Shown here one piece after another: positions 1 through 7,308 of a stretch of 42,191 bases of DNA; position 1 is the stretch's first letter; the number at the start of each line of letters is the position of its first letter. Origin of the DNA: a virus; the IMG/VR virus record IMGVR_UViG_3300032288_002341, positions 1-42,191 of that record, one strand, 5' to 3'. The notes beneath the pieces are model-generated. The model saw nothing but the letters and a program-made list of their open reading frames with translations. It had not been told where the DNA came from and did no database searches. The translations under genes were made by a program, and so were the position numbers.

Positions 1-123
1 GTTCCTGACAGATGCAGGCTATTCCGCATCGTCAACGGACGGTTCAACAACGGCGCAAGCCACTACATTTTTCCATTCAACTAGCGGTGGAAGCACCACC
101 GTTGCCAACAGCTACAGCGGTGA
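1..123. repeat. Terminal direct repeat, left copy
   Basis: The first 123 bases match the last 123 bases of the window exactly. The reading frame of the tail-appendage gene continues through the join without a break. This is what a circular contig, or a circularly permuted genome closed by an assembler, looks like. A copy this short, lying inside a coding gene, is more likely an assembly overlap than a biological terminal repeat. The unique genome length would be 42,068 bp. Confidence 0.95.
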
Positions 124-331
124 AATGTGGATAACCGGAATGAACAATTCGACCACATACAAAAAAATGCACTGGCGGTTTGGGTTCATTAACAGTGCCG
201 GCGCGTTGGTAAACGTGTCTGGAACTGGGGTCTATTCGACCAACACAACGGCCATAGACGGGCTGCGATTCCTGATGACCGCCGGAAACATCGCAAGCGG
301 CAAATTTGCCTGTTACGGAGTGACGAAATAA
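1..331 (+). CDS. Tail appendage (fibre/spike-like) protein, C-terminal part
   Basis: The frame is open from base 2 to the TAA at 329-331 and is the continuation of the gene that starts at 41383. Joined across the circle the protein is about 338 residues. This part is rich in Ser, Thr, Gly and Asn with short beta-prone stretches and ends in a Lys codon, typical of receptor-binding or appendage proteins of phage tails. No catalytic motif was seen. It overlaps the start of the next small gene in a TAATG arrangement, so the two are probably translated together. Confidence 0.8.
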   Translation, partial: FLTDAGYSASSTDGSTTAQATTFFHSTSGGSTTVANSYSGEMWITGMNNSTTYKKMHWRFGFINSAGALVNVSGTGVYSTNTTAIDGLRFLMTAGNIASGKFACYGVTK

Positions 332-507
332 TGTTGACGCGAATGGTTGATGGTAAAGAAGTTGTATTGAGCGAGGAAGAAGAATCTGCGGTTCGCGCAG
401 AGTGGGCGGCTAATGAAGCTAAATCTTCTGTTCCGCAAGAGCCCACGAAAGCTGAACTACTCGCGCAGATTCAGGCGTTGACGGCCAAGGTGGAGGCGTT
501 GCCTTGA
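331..507 (+). CDS. Small tail-fibre-assembly-like protein
   Basis: This 58-residue gene begins at the ATG that overlaps the TAA of the tail appendage gene. The product is acidic in its first half (an EEEE stretch) and ends in a short heptad-like segment (LLAQIQALTAKVEAL). Small proteins of this sort directly after a fibre gene often assist fibre folding or attachment, but no family was recognised with certainty. Its stop overlaps the TTG start of the holin candidate. Function is inferred from position and size only. Confidence 0.65.
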   Translation: MLTRMVDGKEVVLSEEEESAVRAEWAANEAKSSVPQEPTKAELLAQIQALTAKVEALP

Positions 508-794
508 ACGACTGGCTTGATTCATTTAAAGAGATTCTCCCACCCGCAGTAGGCGCAGCACTCGCAGCCGTGAGGCAACCGCATCAGGGGTGGGTGGAGA
601 GGCTAATCGGGTTCTTCGTAGGCTTCTGCATTGCCTTATGGGGAACGGCGCCGTTTATTGATTTCTTCCACCTTAACCCTGTGACGTACGCCGGAGGAGT
701 AGGGTTCTCGCTTGGGTTCTTCGGGATGACCATAGCGGACGCCGTTACGGGTTCAGATTGGGCGGGGATTATCAAGGCGAGGCTAACCAAATGA
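504..794 (+). CDS. Putative holin (LydA-like)
   Basis: The 96-residue product has two hydrophobic segments at about residues 32-52 and 62-82. The second is glycine-rich (GGVGFSLGFFGM), resembling the conserved C-terminal part of LydA-type phage holins as I recall them. A holin opens the inner membrane to release the endolysin. The start is a TTG that overlaps the previous stop (TTGA); no ATG lies nearby in frame. The stop overlaps the ATG of the next membrane gene. The endolysin and Rz/Rz1 lie downstream in the same operon, which supports a lysis role. Confidence 0.65.
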   Translation: MNDWLDSFKEILPPAVGAALAAVRQPHQGWVERLIGFFVGFCIALWGTAPFIDFFHLNPVTYAGGVGFSLGFFGMTIADAVTGSDWAGIIKARLTK

Positions 795-1075
795 TCGTTT
801 TTACTTCGGCAATTATTGCTGTAGTGGCGGTCTTTCTGGTTTGTCACTGTGAGTATGAGGATGGAATCATAGGGCGGTTGGCGCTGATTATTCTGGCTCT
901 GTCTAATGGGCTGATAGTCGCTGACTACCTGATAGACCGCACAGAATACGTGATGCTTCCAAATACGCTAATGACGCAGTTCGGCACGGCGATGTTCCTT
1001 GCAAGGCATTGCTATCGGTTTATGAAGTGGCGCTCACTTGGGGATTACCAATGGCGTCCAGCGCGCAAGGGTTGA
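791..1075 (+). CDS. Small inner-membrane protein of the lysis region
   Basis: Starting at the ATG at 791, which overlaps the previous TGA, the product has 94 residues. It has a hydrophobic N-terminal segment (about 1-18), a second one at about 28-45, a possible third near 60-75, and a basic tail. A TTG at 758 would give a longer form but has no advantage. Its place after the holin candidate suggests an antiholin or accessory lysis protein, but no family was recognised. Confidence 0.65.
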   Translation: MIVFTSAIIAVVAVFLVCHCEYEDGIIGRLALIILALSNGLIVADYLIDRTEYVMLPNTLMTQFGTAMFLARHCYRFMKWRSLGDYQWRPARKG

Positions 1076-1245
1076 TAGACCTGTTTGAGGGAAAGACCGT
1101 AACCAAAGTGGCGTTTGAAGATGGCTGCATCATCTTTCACCTTGGCAGGGATTCAGCACTGATAGCAATAGAGCCGATGATGATTGAGGGGGTTCCTGCT
1201 TTTGGTTTCTCCATAGCTGAACTGTCAGAAGCTCCTCTGCAATGA
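1051..1245 (+). CDS. Small hypothetical protein
   Basis: An ATG at 1051 gives a 64-residue protein that overlaps the end of the previous gene by 25 bases. A TTG at 1009 is an alternative start. The sequence has alternating beta-like strands (TVTKVAFEDGCIIFHL, SALIAIEP) and no membrane segment. The stop overlaps the start of the SprT-like gene. No family was recognised. Confidence 0.6.
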   Translation: MASSAQGLIDLFEGKTVTKVAFEDGCIIFHLGRDSALIAIEPMMIEGVPAFGFSIAELSEAPLQ

Positions 1246-1589
1246 TTTTTACTCCAGTAAACGTAGCTTCTGCATACGAAATGCTCAGGGATTTGCACCC
1301 ATTCAAAAGGTGGAAATTGCCGCACGCAGATTTGGTTGAGTTTCGAACTGATATGCGTAAAGAGGTGTTCGCAGAGCATAACTACAGGTCGCGTGAAAGA
1401 AAGCCACCACTTATAAGGCTTTCGCTTGTGAACATAGACCACCTTGACACATTTCTTAGAAGCATCGCGCACGAAATGGTGCATTTAGCGCAGGTTGTAA
1501 ACGGAGAACGCGAAGGACACGGCGATACGTTTACCAGAAGGGCAAAGACCGTGTGTAAACATTTCGGATGGGATTACAAAGCCTTTTAA
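1242..1589 (+). CDS. SprT-like zinc metalloprotease
   Basis: The 115-residue product has the zincin motif HEMVH at residues 77-81 and a third histidine in HGDTF at about residue 93. This is the arrangement of SprT/Spartan-type metallopeptidases (HExxH plus a downstream His). It lacks the C-terminal zinc ribbon of full SprT proteins, so it is a minimal version. Members of the family cut DNA-bound or cross-linked proteins, but what a phage lysis or late cassette gains is unknown. It begins with an ATG overlapping the previous stop and is directly followed by the phosphoesterase gene. Confidence 0.7.
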   Translation: MIFTPVNVASAYEMLRDLHPFKRWKLPHADLVEFRTDMRKEVFAEHNYRSRERKPPLIRLSLVNIDHLDTFLRSIAHEMVHLAQVVNGEREGHGDTFTRRAKTVCKHFGWDYKAF

Positions 1590-2525
1590 ATGCCTACACC
1601 TAAACTGGATGACGCTCTACTCATAGAAGCACTGAATCTTGTTGAGGAATACGGAAGCGAATATTTAGCGGTTCAGGCGGGGGCTTCGACACTATCCCGC
1701 GCAACGCTGAGAGACAGGGCAAGGCAGGGAAGGCTTCGCGGGCTTAGACCCACATTCCGCAAGGACGAAAAGCGCATCTACACGCGGCAACGGTTGGGCA
1801 AAATGATTATGGTCATACCGGACACGCAGGTTAAAACTGGCGTGAACATTGACCACATGGAATGGGCGGGGAACTACGCAGCCGAAAAGCGCCCCGATGT
1901 GATCGTCCATATCGGTGACCATTGGGATATGCCGTCCCTGAGCCTCTACGACAAGGGGAAACTTGCGTTTGAGGGTAGGCGCTACGTCAATGATATTAAA
2001 GCTGGCAGGGACGCAATGGAGAGGTTTTTAGCCCCTATTCGCGCCGTTCCTGATTACAACCCGCGTCTAGTTTTCACTATGGGAAACCACGAAAACAGGA
2101 TTGTGCGGTTTGCTGATAACTGCCCTGAAATGGCGGGGCATGTGTCTTTAGATGACTTGGGTATTCAGGATTATGGATGGGAGGTTGTGCCGTTCCTGAA
2201 ACCTATAGAAATAGAAAACATTGAGTTTTGCCACTATTACACAAGCGGCGTTTTAGGGCGTCCTGTTTCCAGTGCTGCGGTGATGCTGAGAGAACGCCAA
2301 AAGTCTTGCGTAATGGGGCATGTGCAGACGTTTGATATGGCGGTGCATAAGAAAACGCAAAACATCGCAATGATGGTTGGCACGTTCTACCAACATGACG
2401 AAGATTACCTTGGCCCGCAGGGGAATAACCAGCGCAGGCAGATTGTGATTCTAAACGAGGTAGAAAACGGCACTTTCGACCCAATGCTGGTCAGTCTTAA
2501 ATTTTTGCAAAAGAGTTATTCATGA
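1590..2525 (+). CDS. Calcineurin-like metallophosphoesterase with N-terminal HTH-like region
   Basis: This 311-residue protein has an N-terminal helical region (about 1-60) that looks like a DNA-binding domain. The phosphoesterase core follows, with a D-T-Q motif at 78-80, GDH at 109-111, GNHE at 165-168, His 215 and GH at 243-244. The usual first motif is D-x-H, and here the His is a Gln (Q80). Similar HTH-phosphoesterase proteins occur in many tailed phages and may act on nucleic acid or nucleotides. The gene starts one base after the protease stop and overlaps the endolysin start by four bases. Confidence 0.75.
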   Translation: MPTPKLDDALLIEALNLVEEYGSEYLAVQAGASTLSRATLRDRARQGRLRGLRPTFRKDEKRIYTRQRLGKMIMVIPDTQVKTGVNIDHMEWAGNYAAEKRPDVIVHIGDHWDMPSLSLYDKGKLAFEGRRYVNDIKAGRDAMERFLAPIRAVPDYNPRLVFTMGNHENRIVRFADNCPEMAGHVSLDDLGIQDYGWEVVPFLKPIEIENIEFCHYYTSGVLGRPVSSAAVMLRERQKSCVMGHVQTFDMAVHKKTQNIAMMVGTFYQHDEDYLGPQGNNQRRQIVILNEVENGTFDPMLVSLKFLQKSYS

Positions 2526-2956
2526 AATGCAGCGACGCAGGGCTTGAATTCATCATGGCGCACGAAGGCTGTGTGCTACACGCCTACCCCGACCCCGCCA
2601 CAGGTGGCGAGCCGTGGACGATTGGGGTGGGGCATACGGGTGGAGTAAAGCAGGGCGATACGATCACCAAAGAACAAGCCCTAGATTATCTGCGTAAAGA
2701 CGTAGAAAGCGCGGAACGCTGCATCAATAATTCCGTCAAAGGAAACATCACGCAAAACCAATTCGATGCCTTGTGCAGTCTGGTGTTTAACATCGGCTGC
2801 GGGAACTTCGGGAAGTCTACGGTATTGCGCGAGACGAACGCGGGTAACGATATGAGCGCAGCGCAAGCCTTCCTAATGTGGAATAAAGCGGCGGGTAAGG
2901 TTATGGCTGGCCTCACGAAGCGCAGGACAGATGAAATGAACTTGTTTCTATCATGA
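2522..2956 (+). CDS. Endolysin, GH24 phage lysozyme
   Basis: The 144-residue protein is a muramidase of the T4/P21 lysozyme type that cuts the glycan strands of peptidoglycan. The catalytic Glu is E15 in MAHEG, followed by D24 and T33 in the block that leads to TIGVGHTGG. The region NQFDALCSLVFNIGCG is the conserved second half of the family. There is no N-terminal signal-anchor segment, so it should need a holin to cross the membrane. It overlaps the previous gene and the next small membrane gene by ATGA junctions. Confidence 0.95.
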   Translation: MKCSDAGLEFIMAHEGCVLHAYPDPATGGEPWTIGVGHTGGVKQGDTITKEQALDYLRKDVESAERCINNSVKGNITQNQFDALCSLVFNIGCGNFGKSTVLRETNAGNDMSAAQAFLMWNKAAGKVMAGLTKRRTDEMNLFLS

Positions 2957-3105
2957 GCATAGGGCTTCTATGGCTAGTTACCGCCATTTACTTCTACGTC
3001 GCAATGGAACAGGCGTATCTGAAGCACCCCAACGAAGCCATTATTTACTTGGGTTATGCAATGGCGAACATCGGACTAATACGGAGTATTGAGGGGGCTA
3101 AGTAA
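2953..3105 (+). CDS. Small membrane protein (50 residues)
   Basis: An ATG overlapping the endolysin TGA opens a 50-residue frame that ends in a TAA overlapping the next ATG (TAATG). The N-terminal third is hydrophobic (GLLWLVTAIYFYVAM), and a second weaker segment lies at about residues 30-44. Tight coupling on both sides supports it as a real gene. It may be an accessory lysis protein; no family was recognised. Confidence 0.6.
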   Translation: MSIGLLWLVTAIYFYVAMEQAYLKHPNEAIIYLGYAMANIGLIRSIEGAK

Positions 3106-4316
3106 TGGCTGGACTACTTGAAAAATACGCGCAGGGGTTGTTTGGCCTAGCCCCTGTGCCCGCCCCCAATGGGGTATTCGGTCAAGCCCTAGACAGCGCG
3201 GCACAGTGGGGCAGGGGTGCACAGGATAAGTGGCAAATGCTCGGCTCTACGCTTGCCGACTTGCTGAAAACCCCGCAAAGCGCATTGCCTAACCTAGACC
3301 CGCAGAAGTTGAGCGCGTTAATGCAGCAGCCGGTATCGCCGGAAATGAAGCAGCAGGTCGCGCAGAAGGCGCTAGATTTTGGCATGGAGTTTGGGCCGCT
3401 TACCTTTATCGGTAAAGGCGCGAAAACGTGGTCTGCGGCAATGGCTCAAAAGGCACAAGAATTAGAAGCGGCAGGCGTTGACACTCGCAAGATATGGCAG
3501 GAAACAGGAACATGGAAAGCTCCGGATGGTCAATGGCGGCAAGAGATACCGGACAACGTTGCAGGTTTCAAAAAAAGCGGAATTTCGGATATTTACTCTT
3601 TTGGGTATAGGCCGCAGGAAAAGGTATTTAGCCACAATGAACTTTATTCCGCGTATCCAGATGCGGGGAAAATACAAACCACTTACGCATCTGGCGATAT
3701 TGCGAAAGAGGCGGGTAATTACGGGGCGCATTTTTCCCCCGAAGAAAATATGATTTCTTTGAGCGTTCCTAGAAAAAATGCCGATTTGTCTAAGGCTACA
3801 AGTTCAAACATTCACGAATTGCAACATGCGGTTCAGGAGCGCGAGGGCTTTGCTAAAGGCGGCTCTCCTGAAAACTTCGATCCAAAGACGGCAGAACGCG
3901 CCCGCGACATCCTTAGCTATCGCAAGGAAATTGATAACTACATAGCTAAAAATTGGCCTAATGCAAAAAATGAATTTGAGGTTAGGAGCAACGCTGACAA
4001 TGCACTTCGCCAAGAATATTACAGACTTGGAGCGCATGACATGCTACCAAGCCATGAAATCATAAGCGAGGCAATTAGTCCGAATTACAACGCGGGAACT
4101 GCTGGCAGGCAGCAACTAGAGCAAATGGTTAAAGAATTCGGGCTTGATAAAAAAGTGACGCCTAATAGCGCAATGGACATGTACCGACGATTAGCCGGAG
4201 AAGCCGAAGCCCGCGCCACGCAAGCAAGGCTTCCTTTAAACGCCGCACAGCGCCGCGCAACATTCCCCGCAGATAGTTACGACGTTCCGCTAGACCAACT
4301 TATTATTAGGCGCTGA
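3105..4316 (+). CDS. Polyvalent-protein-like putative zincin (LPD23-type)
   Basis: This 403-residue protein carries HELQH at residues 237-241 followed by an EGFAKGGSP-like stretch, and near the C-terminus a GEAEARATQAR motif. As I recall, these are hallmarks of the zincin-like domain found in large polyvalent proteins of phages and conjugative elements, which are thought to enter the new host with the DNA. The segment around 128-150 (DTRKIWQETGTW, IPD) also belongs to this domain type. The first 110 residues are helical with no clear domain. It lies between the endolysin and spanin genes, an odd place for an ejected protein. Confidence 0.65.
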   Translation: MAGLLEKYAQGLFGLAPVPAPNGVFGQALDSAAQWGRGAQDKWQMLGSTLADLLKTPQSALPNLDPQKLSALMQQPVSPEMKQQVAQKALDFGMEFGPLTFIGKGAKTWSAAMAQKAQELEAAGVDTRKIWQETGTWKAPDGQWRQEIPDNVAGFKKSGISDIYSFGYRPQEKVFSHNELYSAYPDAGKIQTTYASGDIAKEAGNYGAHFSPEENMISLSVPRKNADLSKATSSNIHELQHAVQEREGFAKGGSPENFDPKTAERARDILSYRKEIDNYIAKNWPNAKNEFEVRSNADNALRQEYYRLGAHDMLPSHEIISEAISPNYNAGTAGRQQLEQMVKEFGLDKKVTPNSAMDMYRRLAGEAEARATQARLPLNAAQRRATFPADSYDVPLDQLIIRR

Positions 4317-4317
4317 A

Positions 4318-4752
4318 ATGGAACTTATCCCGATACTTCTCCGCTTCTGGTGGGCAATTCCAATCGCCATCCTGACCGCCACCACAGCTTTTTACAAGCA
4401 CGAAGCGCAATCAAACCACGATCAGCTAATCACCTACCAAGCCACCGTAGAAGCTCTTGGAAAGGCGCAGGAAGCGCGTAACCGTGAAACCATAGCCAAA
4501 CAACAGAAAGTGACCGATGATGCCGCTAAAAGCTACCAAAGCCGTCTTGATGCTATCAATTTTGCTTATGGCCGGTTGCGCGACGAAAAAGCCGCTAGTA
4601 ACAGCCGTCCAATGCCCCCCGACGCCAATGCCGCCAAGCCAACTAATGACGCCGCCCGCGACGCAGAGCTTTCTTCCGTTTTACGACAGGCTGAAATCCA
4701 AACCGGCCAACTGATTGAATTGCAGGAGTGGGTTAGGGCTTTGCCGCGCTAG
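4318..4752 (+). CDS. Rz: Rz-like inner-membrane spanin
   Basis: The 144-residue product has an N-terminal membrane anchor at about residues 8-24, then a long Ala/Glu/Gln-rich coiled-coil region, and a C-terminal helix. This is the plan of i-spanins, which join the inner and outer membranes at the last step of lysis in Gram-negative hosts. A lipoprotein gene with an Rz1-type layout is nested in another frame inside it, which makes the assignment strong. Its stop overlaps the stop of the convergent HNH gene. Confidence 0.88.
   Translation: MELIPILLRFWWAIPIAILTATTAFYKHEAQSNHDQLITYQATVEALGKAQEARNRETIAKQQKVTDDAAKSYQSRLDAINFAYGRLRDEKAASNSRPMPPDANAAKPTNDAARDAELSSVLRQAEIQTGQLIELQEWVRALPR
4517..4714 (+). 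CDS. Rz1: Rz1-like outer-membrane lipoprotein spanin, nested in Rz
   Basis: This 65-residue gene lies entirely within the Rz gene in a different frame. It has a basic start, a hydrophobic stretch and the lipobox LMAGC with the lipidated cysteine at residue 21. The mature part is proline-rich (CPPTPMPPSQ), as in other Rz1 proteins. The o-spanin sits in the outer membrane and binds the periplasmic end of Rz. Two adjacent ATG codons at 4517 and 4520 are possible starts. Confidence 0.88.
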   Translation: MMPLKATKAVLMLSILLMAGCATKKPLVTAVQCPPTPMPPSQLMTPPATQSFLPFYDRLKSKPAN

Positions 4753-5267
4753 GATAAATTCAAATAAGCGTGTTCTCCCCAAGTGCTTTTGGCTACCGCA
4801 TCGTATGCTTTTGCCGCCTCAAGTTCGTCATCAAATAAACCGATATGTTTTTGGCCTCTGTTGATACAGATGTAAGCGCGCCATTTGTTTGCTCTGTGGT
4901 GCCAAGAAACGCCCTTAAATGACGATTTCCCAGCGACGTGCTTCCTAGAATTTGCTTGATTTAGCTGTGGGGTAACAATTCGTAGATTTTCACGACGGTT
5001 ATCTAGACCATCTCCGTTTATGTGGTCTACGTGCATACCCTCCGGTGCGTTCATAATCAATCGGTGCATTTTTATTCGCGTCCGGTTATTACGTGGGCCT
5101 GTTTCAGTTTTTGCGTAATACACGCGGCCACCATATTTTGTGTTTGAAGCTACGCTCCACCGATACCGCAAAACCAACTCGGCGTCTTGAGGGCTTATTT
5201 TTGCATAACGCTCTTTATTTTGAGAGCCGATATAGACCAAAAAACAGGTATTATCCGATGCAGCCAT
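4749..5267 (-). CDS. HNH endonuclease with AP2 DNA-binding domain
   Basis: The 172-residue protein has an HNH core (MHVDHINGDGLDNRRENL, about residues 78-97) and a C-terminal AP2-type DNA-binding domain (FKGVSW to ETAKAYD-like EAAKAYDAVA). This pairing is typical of free-standing homing endonucleases in phage genomes. It is on the minus strand, between the spanins and the integrase, with a good ribosome site (GGAGG) eight bases before the ATG. Its stop overlaps the Rz stop. It is probably a selfish element inserted at the convergent junction and is not needed for the phage cycle. Confidence 0.9.
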   Translation of the reverse strand: MAASDNTCFLVYIGSQNKERYAKISPQDAELVLRYRWSVASNTKYGGRVYYAKTETGPRNNRTRIKMHRLIMNAPEGMHVDHINGDGLDNRRENLRIVTPQLNQANSRKHVAGKSSFKGVSWHHRANKWRAYICINRGQKHIGLFDDELEAAKAYDAVAKSTWGEHAYLNLS

Positions 5268-5301
5268 TTGCCGAACCTCCTTACAGGTTGGTGATTGGTT
5301 A

Positions 5302-5333
5302 GAGACGGTCGGCGTTGGCGCGCCTGCCGTCTC
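5302..5333. repeat. Hairpin between HNH and integrase genes (attP or terminator candidate)
   Basis: GAGACGG at 5302-5308 pairs with CCGTCTC at 5327-5333. An inner stem GGCG/CGCC lies at 5311-5314 and 5321-5324. No run of T follows on either strand, so it is not a standard intrinsic terminator. It lies just beyond the 3-prime end of the integrase gene, where transcript ends and attachment sites are often found. Its role is not known. Confidence 0.5.
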
Positions 5334-5338
5334 GCTTA

Positions 5339-6256
5339 TTATAGCTTCTTTGCGGTCTCATTGGGGTCGCTTTGGTAATAAGTATTTAGGCACATTTTTG
5401 GGTCTTTCCACCCAAACATTTTGCATAACTCCCAAACGTCCAATTTCTTGGAAAGCCTTGAGGCTGCGTGGTGCCTGAGATCATGGAACGTCAATCCTTT
5501 GATGCCGCACGCCTTGGTTAGTTTCGCAAACTCTGCGGATATGCTGCCCGCGGTTAGTCCAACGCCACCCACCAGCGCCTGAAATGCTTTCTCGGAGAGT
5601 GGAACCGAGCGCCCAGCCCCCGTTTTAGAATCATCCAAAATAGCAATCTTCCCGACGATCTTCGGATTAGAGGCAATTTCCGACGCCCGCATACCAGTCT
5701 CAAGCGCGACAATAATCGCCCGCCTAATGCCACTTCCTCCAGAACGTAACAATTTACTGATTTCATCGTCTGTCGCTATCCTATCTCTCGGCTTTGACCC
5801 CTTCGGCCTTCTAACCGATTTCAGGGGGTTAAACTTCAGCCATTTCCACTCGTTTACCGCAATGTTAAAGGCGTGGCTCAGTAGGTTACGCTCCCGCCTC
5901 ACAGACTCGCCAGAAACGCTTTTAAGCCTCCGTACCTGCCAATCCGATACATGGGGTGCGTCTAGCGCCGAAAGCCGCGTAGAAGCTATCCTGTCGCGTT
6001 TTAGAAGGTCTATCCGTATTTCCTCCCATCTGCGCCCCTTCTTGTGTATGGATACCTCTTCGGCGTAGCGGTCAAGCAGATCAGATAGGGTAAGATGCGG
6101 CGGTATGAAACCGCTATGCACCCCGATGATTTCCGACTCAATCCTAGCCGCCCAAGCCTCGGCGTCCTGTTTCCTGTCGAATGTCTTGGATTGCCTGCGG
6201 CCAGCGCGAGCGACTTCTGCCCGCCACTTCCCAAGCCGTTTTCTGAACGTAGCCAT
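5339..6256 (-). CDS. int: Tyrosine integrase
   Basis: This 305-residue recombinase inserts and excises the phage genome at attachment sites. The catalytic set can be read: Arg in GMRASEI (about 190), Lys in DSKTG (about 212), H-D-L-R at about 258-261, Trp in FGWKD (about 283) and the Tyr nucleophile in NTYYQ (293 or 294). The N-terminal part (MATFRKRLGKWRAEV) is a short arm-type binding domain. It shows that the phage is temperate. The ATG lies inside a sequence that also occurs at the end of the excisionase-like gene just upstream. Confidence 0.95.
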   Translation of the reverse strand: MATFRKRLGKWRAEVARAGRRQSKTFDRKQDAEAWAARIESEIIGVHSGFIPPHLTLSDLLDRYAEEVSIHKKGRRWEEIRIDLLKRDRIASTRLSALDAPHVSDWQVRRLKSVSGESVRRERNLLSHAFNIAVNEWKWLKFNPLKSVRRPKGSKPRDRIATDDEISKLLRSGGSGIRRAIIVALETGMRASEIASNPKIVGKIAILDDSKTGAGRSVPLSEKAFQALVGGVGLTAGSISAEFAKLTKACGIKGLTFHDLRHHAASRLSKKLDVWELCKMFGWKDPKMCLNTYYQSDPNETAKKL

Positions 6257-6276
6257 TGGCGTAAATCCGGCGTAAA
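6254..6276. repeat. Direct repeat at the integrase start (copy 1)
   Basis: The stretch reads CATTGGCGTAAATCCGGCGT on the plus strand and continues with AAA. It holds two GGCGTAA units. A near copy lies at 6406-6427. The pair brackets the 141-bp gap between the integrase and the excisionase-like gene. Repeated short boxes near int are often arm-type integrase or excisionase sites, but this is inference. Confidence 0.55.
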
Positions 6277-6397
6277 GATATGCGCCAGTTTATACCGAAA
6301 AGTGATTTTTTCTACCGTATTCCGCAGGGCGCGGATATTTGACAAGGTAGGTGGAGTGCCCAGAAGAGGACTCCGCACCATCTTATTTATCAGAATG

Positions 6398-6601
6398 TTA
6401 GGCTGCATTGGCGTAATTCTGGCGTAGCGCCCACTCCATAACAGCTTTTGCAGACCACCGAGGCTGACCCTCGGCAGACCATTCCAGCGGCTTTGGGAAT
6501 CCCACGAAATAAGGCAATTTCTGCTGGAAATACTTTTTGCTAAATCGCAGGTATTCCGCACACTCCTGCGCGTTCCAGATTTGCAGTTCAACGGGGGTCA
6601 T
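6398..6601 (-). CDS. Excisionase-like small protein
   Basis: From the ATG at 6601, which overlaps the stop of the Lar-like gene (ATGA), the product has 67 residues. It has a winged-helix or MerR-like pattern (WNAQECAEYLRFSKKYFQQKL, then RWSAKAVMEWAL), like AlpA/Xis regulators. An excisionase directs the integrase towards excision. The position directly before int supports this. A start at 6631 would add ten residues inside the upstream gene and is less likely. Confidence 0.7.
   Translation of the reverse strand: MTPVELQIWNAQECAEYLRFSKKYFQQKLPYFVGFPKPLEWSAEGQPRWSAKAVMEWALRQNYANAA
6406..6427. repeat. Direct repeat at the end of the excisionase-like gene (copy 2)
   Basis: The plus-strand sequence CATTGGCGTAATTCTGGCGT, continuing AG, matches copy 1 at 6254-6276 with few changes and again holds two GGCGTA units. 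It covers the last codons of the excisionase-like gene. The shared core on the minus strand is TTACGCCAATG. It may be a second arm-type site or a duplicated gene edge. Confidence 0.55.
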
Positions 6602-6903
6602 TTTTTCAGCGCCCTTATCGCGGCGGCACACTTGTTACCGTGGAAAACGTGTCCAAGTCCATGTAATTCGGCGTCCGTTATTTCAACGCCTTCGCACACC
6701 ATCGCCGCCCGTTCATACGCAGCGTTTTCGTCAGTAGCGCGGCGGTTCCACTTTTCCACAGCCATTTCTTTCGTATCACCCATCGGGCCGTCTGCCGCGC
6801 AGTTTTGACATTGAGCATAAACATCAGGCTCGCCAGCAAACGAATACTTAAACGTGCGGACTTCTTCACCCCCGCAAAACGGGCAAGGTTTCAGTTCCAT
6901 CAT
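6598..6903 (-). CDS. Lar-like restriction alleviation protein
   Basis: The 101-residue product begins MMELKPCPFCGG, and a second Cys pair follows (CQNC at about residues 33-36). WNRR comes after it, as in the zinc-ribbon family that contains the Lar restriction alleviation protein. Lar proteins modulate type I restriction-modification to protect phage DNA. The second half (residues 55-101) is helical and unlike classic Lar. A strong ribosome site (AGGGGGA) overlaps the SSB stop region, and ATG codons at 6903 and 6900 are both possible. Confidence 0.75.
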   Translation of the reverse strand: MMELKPCPFCGGEEVRTFKYSFAGEPDVYAQCQNCAADGPMGDTKEMAVEKWNRRATDENAAYERAAMVCEGVEITDAELHGLGHVFHGNKCAAAIRALKK

Positions 6904-6908
6904 TCCCC

Positions 6909-7307
6909 CTAAAAAGGCACGTCACTATCGTCATCGCCATCAGTCTTGCCCTTGGGCGCGAGTTTTTCCTCTGACGACTTCCCGCCAAGCATCTGCATAC
7001 TGCTTGCCTTTATTTCTGTTCTGTAGCGGTCTTGGCCCTCTTTGTCCTGCCACTTTCGCGTATGGATTGAGCCTTCCACATAGACCGCGCTGCCTTTCTT
7101 CAGGTATTGGGCGCAGATTTCAGCCAGTTTCCCGAATGTGCTGATGTTGTGCCACTCGGTTTTCTCTTGTTGAGCGCCGCCCTTGTCTTTCCATTTGTCC
7201 GTTGTGGCCACGCTAAAGTTGCATACAGCATCGCCAGAAGGCAAAAAGCGTTGTTCCGGTTCTGCGCCAAGGTTGCCGATTAGGATTACTTTGTTTACTG
7301 ATGCCAT
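6909..7307 (-). CDS. ssb: Single-stranded DNA-binding protein
   Basis: The 132-residue protein starts [14 protein letters not shown], the classic SSB opening, followed by the OB fold ([36 protein letters not shown]). It ends in the acidic tip DDDSDVPF that recruits partner proteins. The ATG at 7307 is chosen over an upstream in-frame ATG at 7370 because it matches the family start. It lies just behind the exonuclease gene (1-base gap) and completes the Red-like recombination set. Confidence 0.96.
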   Translation of the reverse strand: MASVNKVILIGNLGAEPEQRFLPSGDAVCNFSVATTDKWKDKGGAQQEKTEWHNISTFGKLAEICAQYLKKGSAVYVEGSIHTRKWQDKEGQDRYRTEIKASSMQMLGGKSSEEKLAPKGKTDGDDDSDVPF

Positions 7308-7308
7308 G

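Noticed and set aside
1-123. Biological short terminal repeat of a linear phage chromosome
   Set aside because: The repeat falls inside a coding gene with a continuous frame and is of a length common for assembler overlaps. A P22/Sf6-like terminase suggests headful packaging.
6010-6591. A 193-residue minus-strand frame overlapping int and the excisionase-like gene
   Set aside because: It covers two better-supported genes in another frame and has no domain.
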